7,587 nt of DNA from an uncultured Porphyromonadaceae bacterium (lineage in GTDB: Bacteria > Bacteroidota > Bacteroidia > Bacteroidales > Muribaculaceae), in NCBI GenBank assembly GCA_947178565.1, contig CAMWYV010000043.1, positions 1 to 7,587 of the forward strand, in the 5' to 3' direction. The position numbers were made by a program, and so were the translations under genes. This document shows positions 6,714-7,587 of the stretch, one piece after another. Numbering within the stretch: the first letter of the stretch is position 1; every line of letters begins with the position of its first letter. Under the pieces are notes generated by a model. The model made no database searches. It saw only the letters and a program-made list of their open reading frames with translations, and was not told the origin of the DNA.

Positions 6714-7550
6714 ATGATTATAAAAGAAAGACCTGTTATAACTTGGTTGCTGAACACTGAAATATCTGACTTTGGTAAAGGAGTAGCATTTGTCCGACCT
6801 ATGAATCCACTTAATTATGAGATTCTAAATGATGAACTGTTTAAGTTAAAGGAAATTAGATTAAAAGAACCGGAATGGGGTTTGCCCCAGCTTGTTATGC
6901 CCTCCTTCAAGAAGGTAATGGAAAAAAGTATTCCGGCATTTCATAATCTATTCCCATCATTGTTAGAAGAATTCAGTAAAATTGATAAAAGTGGGATTTT
7001 AATATTTCCCGATGATACACTTGTGTACGGTTTTGTGGATGGACAACTATATATATGGGATTTTGTTGAACAGAGCAATTATAGTCAGTTGGTTTACTCC
7101 GGTGAATATGTTGTTGTTAATGGGGAATCACAGTTTCATATAACAGAATCAATACTTTACGATGAGAACCTATTTGGTGTGACAACGATTAAAGAACGGT
7201 TGGATTTAATTGAACAGCGATGTCGTTTTATAGTTCTATATGAGGCGGTAAAAAAATATGTAAAGGTAGAAACCGTGATAATTCCTAAAGGAACTTTTAA
7301 AGATATTGAAGGAACTCCCTTGGAATATGTTGAGAAAAAGAAGGTCATAAATCAAAGTGGTCAAGAAGTTTTAGTCATGGATTCCAAGTGGTTTAAAAAA
7401 ATCATCAATGATAATGATATTCCTGTTAGGGGGTTCTTTCGTATGCAAAATAAGAAAAATGATAAAGGTGAATGGTTCAAAGAACTAATATTTGTTGAAC
7501 CGTTCATTCGGCATGGCTATCATAGGGATGCAAAAATAGAGGATGAATAG
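6714..7550 (+). CDS. uncharacterised protein, 278 aa
   Basis: I cannot assign a function. The protein is soluble-looking, with no signal peptide or membrane segment, and rich in K, E, I and F. Residues about 10-175 alternate predicted strands and helices, with aromatic stretches such as DTLVYGFVDGQLYIWDFVEQ (101-120). Residues about 175-278 look like a separate module: LYEAVKKYVKVET (175-187), then VMDSKWFKKI (221-230), VRGFFRMQ (238-245), KELIFVEPF (256-264) and RHGYHRDAK (266-274). From memory, this last pattern (DS-W, V-GHFRLQP, K-GY-R-AK) resembles the C-termini of uncharacterised plasmid, phage and mobile-element proteins in Bacteroidetes and other bacteria; this was not checked. The ATG follows a good -7 box and the frame is intact. 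Codon use is AT-rich (rows of 19 and 22 GC in 60). It is divergent from the toxin-antitoxin pair and abuts a further frame at 7551. Confidence 0.8.
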   Translation: MIIKERPVITWLLNTEISDFGKGVAFVRPMNPLNYEILNDELFKLKEIRLKEPEWGLPQLVMPSFKKVMEKSIPAFHNLFPSLLEEFSKIDKSGILIFPDDTLVYGFVDGQLYIWDFVEQSNYSQLVYSGEYVVVNGESQFHITESILYDENLFGVTTIKERLDLIEQRCRFIVLYEAVKKYVKVETVIIPKGTFKDIEGTPLEYVEKKKVINQSGQEVLVMDSKWFKKIINDNDIPVRGFFRMQNKKNDKGEWFKELIFVEPFIRHGYHRDAKIEDE

Positions 7551-7587
7551 ATGTATTTAATAAGAGGTAAAGGTATAGAGTCATTAG
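7551..7587 (+). CDS. start of a further gene, partial
   Basis: An ATG begins directly after the TAG of the 278-residue gene (TAGATG) and the frame stays open for 12 codons to the window edge (MYLIRGKGIESL). Direct abutment suggests a two-gene operon with coupled translation. Twelve codons cannot establish a gene or a function; the call rests on position only. Confidence 0.4.
   Translation, partial: MYLIRGKGIESL

Noticed and set aside
1..7587. tRNA, rRNA, CRISPR array, transposase, integrase or riboswitch
   Set aside because: Reading both strands showed no cloverleaf, spaced repeat series, terminal inverted repeats or recognisable mobility gene. Intergenic gaps are all under 130 bases.

Overview
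The window looks like a chromosomal segment of a Bacteroidales bacterium, with a Muribaculaceae-like feel (inferred from memory of these protein families, not searched). The signs are a DUF4294 protein, a DUF4369/thioredoxin-like lipoprotein, lipoprotein signal peptides on two genes, no clear Shine-Dalgarno sequences, and several exact matches to the Bacteroidetes -7 promoter box TAnnTTTG.

Positions 1-5867 hold five tightly packed genes, all on the minus strand. In transcription order they are nadB (L-aspartate oxidase, first step of NAD synthesis), a small exported DUF4294 protein that starts at or just after the nadB stop, a lipoprotein with a thioredoxin-like C-terminus that lacks the CXXC pair, a comM/yifB AAA+ ATPase, and a lactonase-family beta-propeller resembling 6-phosphogluconolactonase. 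The last gene carries a lipoprotein-type signal and runs off the left edge. Gaps are about 14, 76, 12 and 22 bases, so one operon, or an operon with an internal promoter in the 76-base gap, is plausible. The genes do not form one obvious pathway.

Positions 5931-6585 hold a toxin-antitoxin pair in HigBA order on the minus strand: a RelE/Gp49-like toxin gene followed one base later by an XRE-type helix-turn-helix antitoxin gene. A perfect 14-base palindrome lies in the toxin promoter and is a good candidate autoregulatory operator.

Positions 6714-7587 run the opposite way. A 278-residue protein without assigned function starts from its own predicted promoter, and its stop codon directly abuts an ATG opening another reading frame that leaves the window. 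Hand-counted rows from the toxin gene and the plus-strand gene are clearly AT-richer (27-37% GC) than a row in nadB (50%), so the right-hand 1.6 kb is probably an accessory insertion next to the housekeeping cluster. No rRNA, tRNA, CRISPR array, transposase or integrase was seen.
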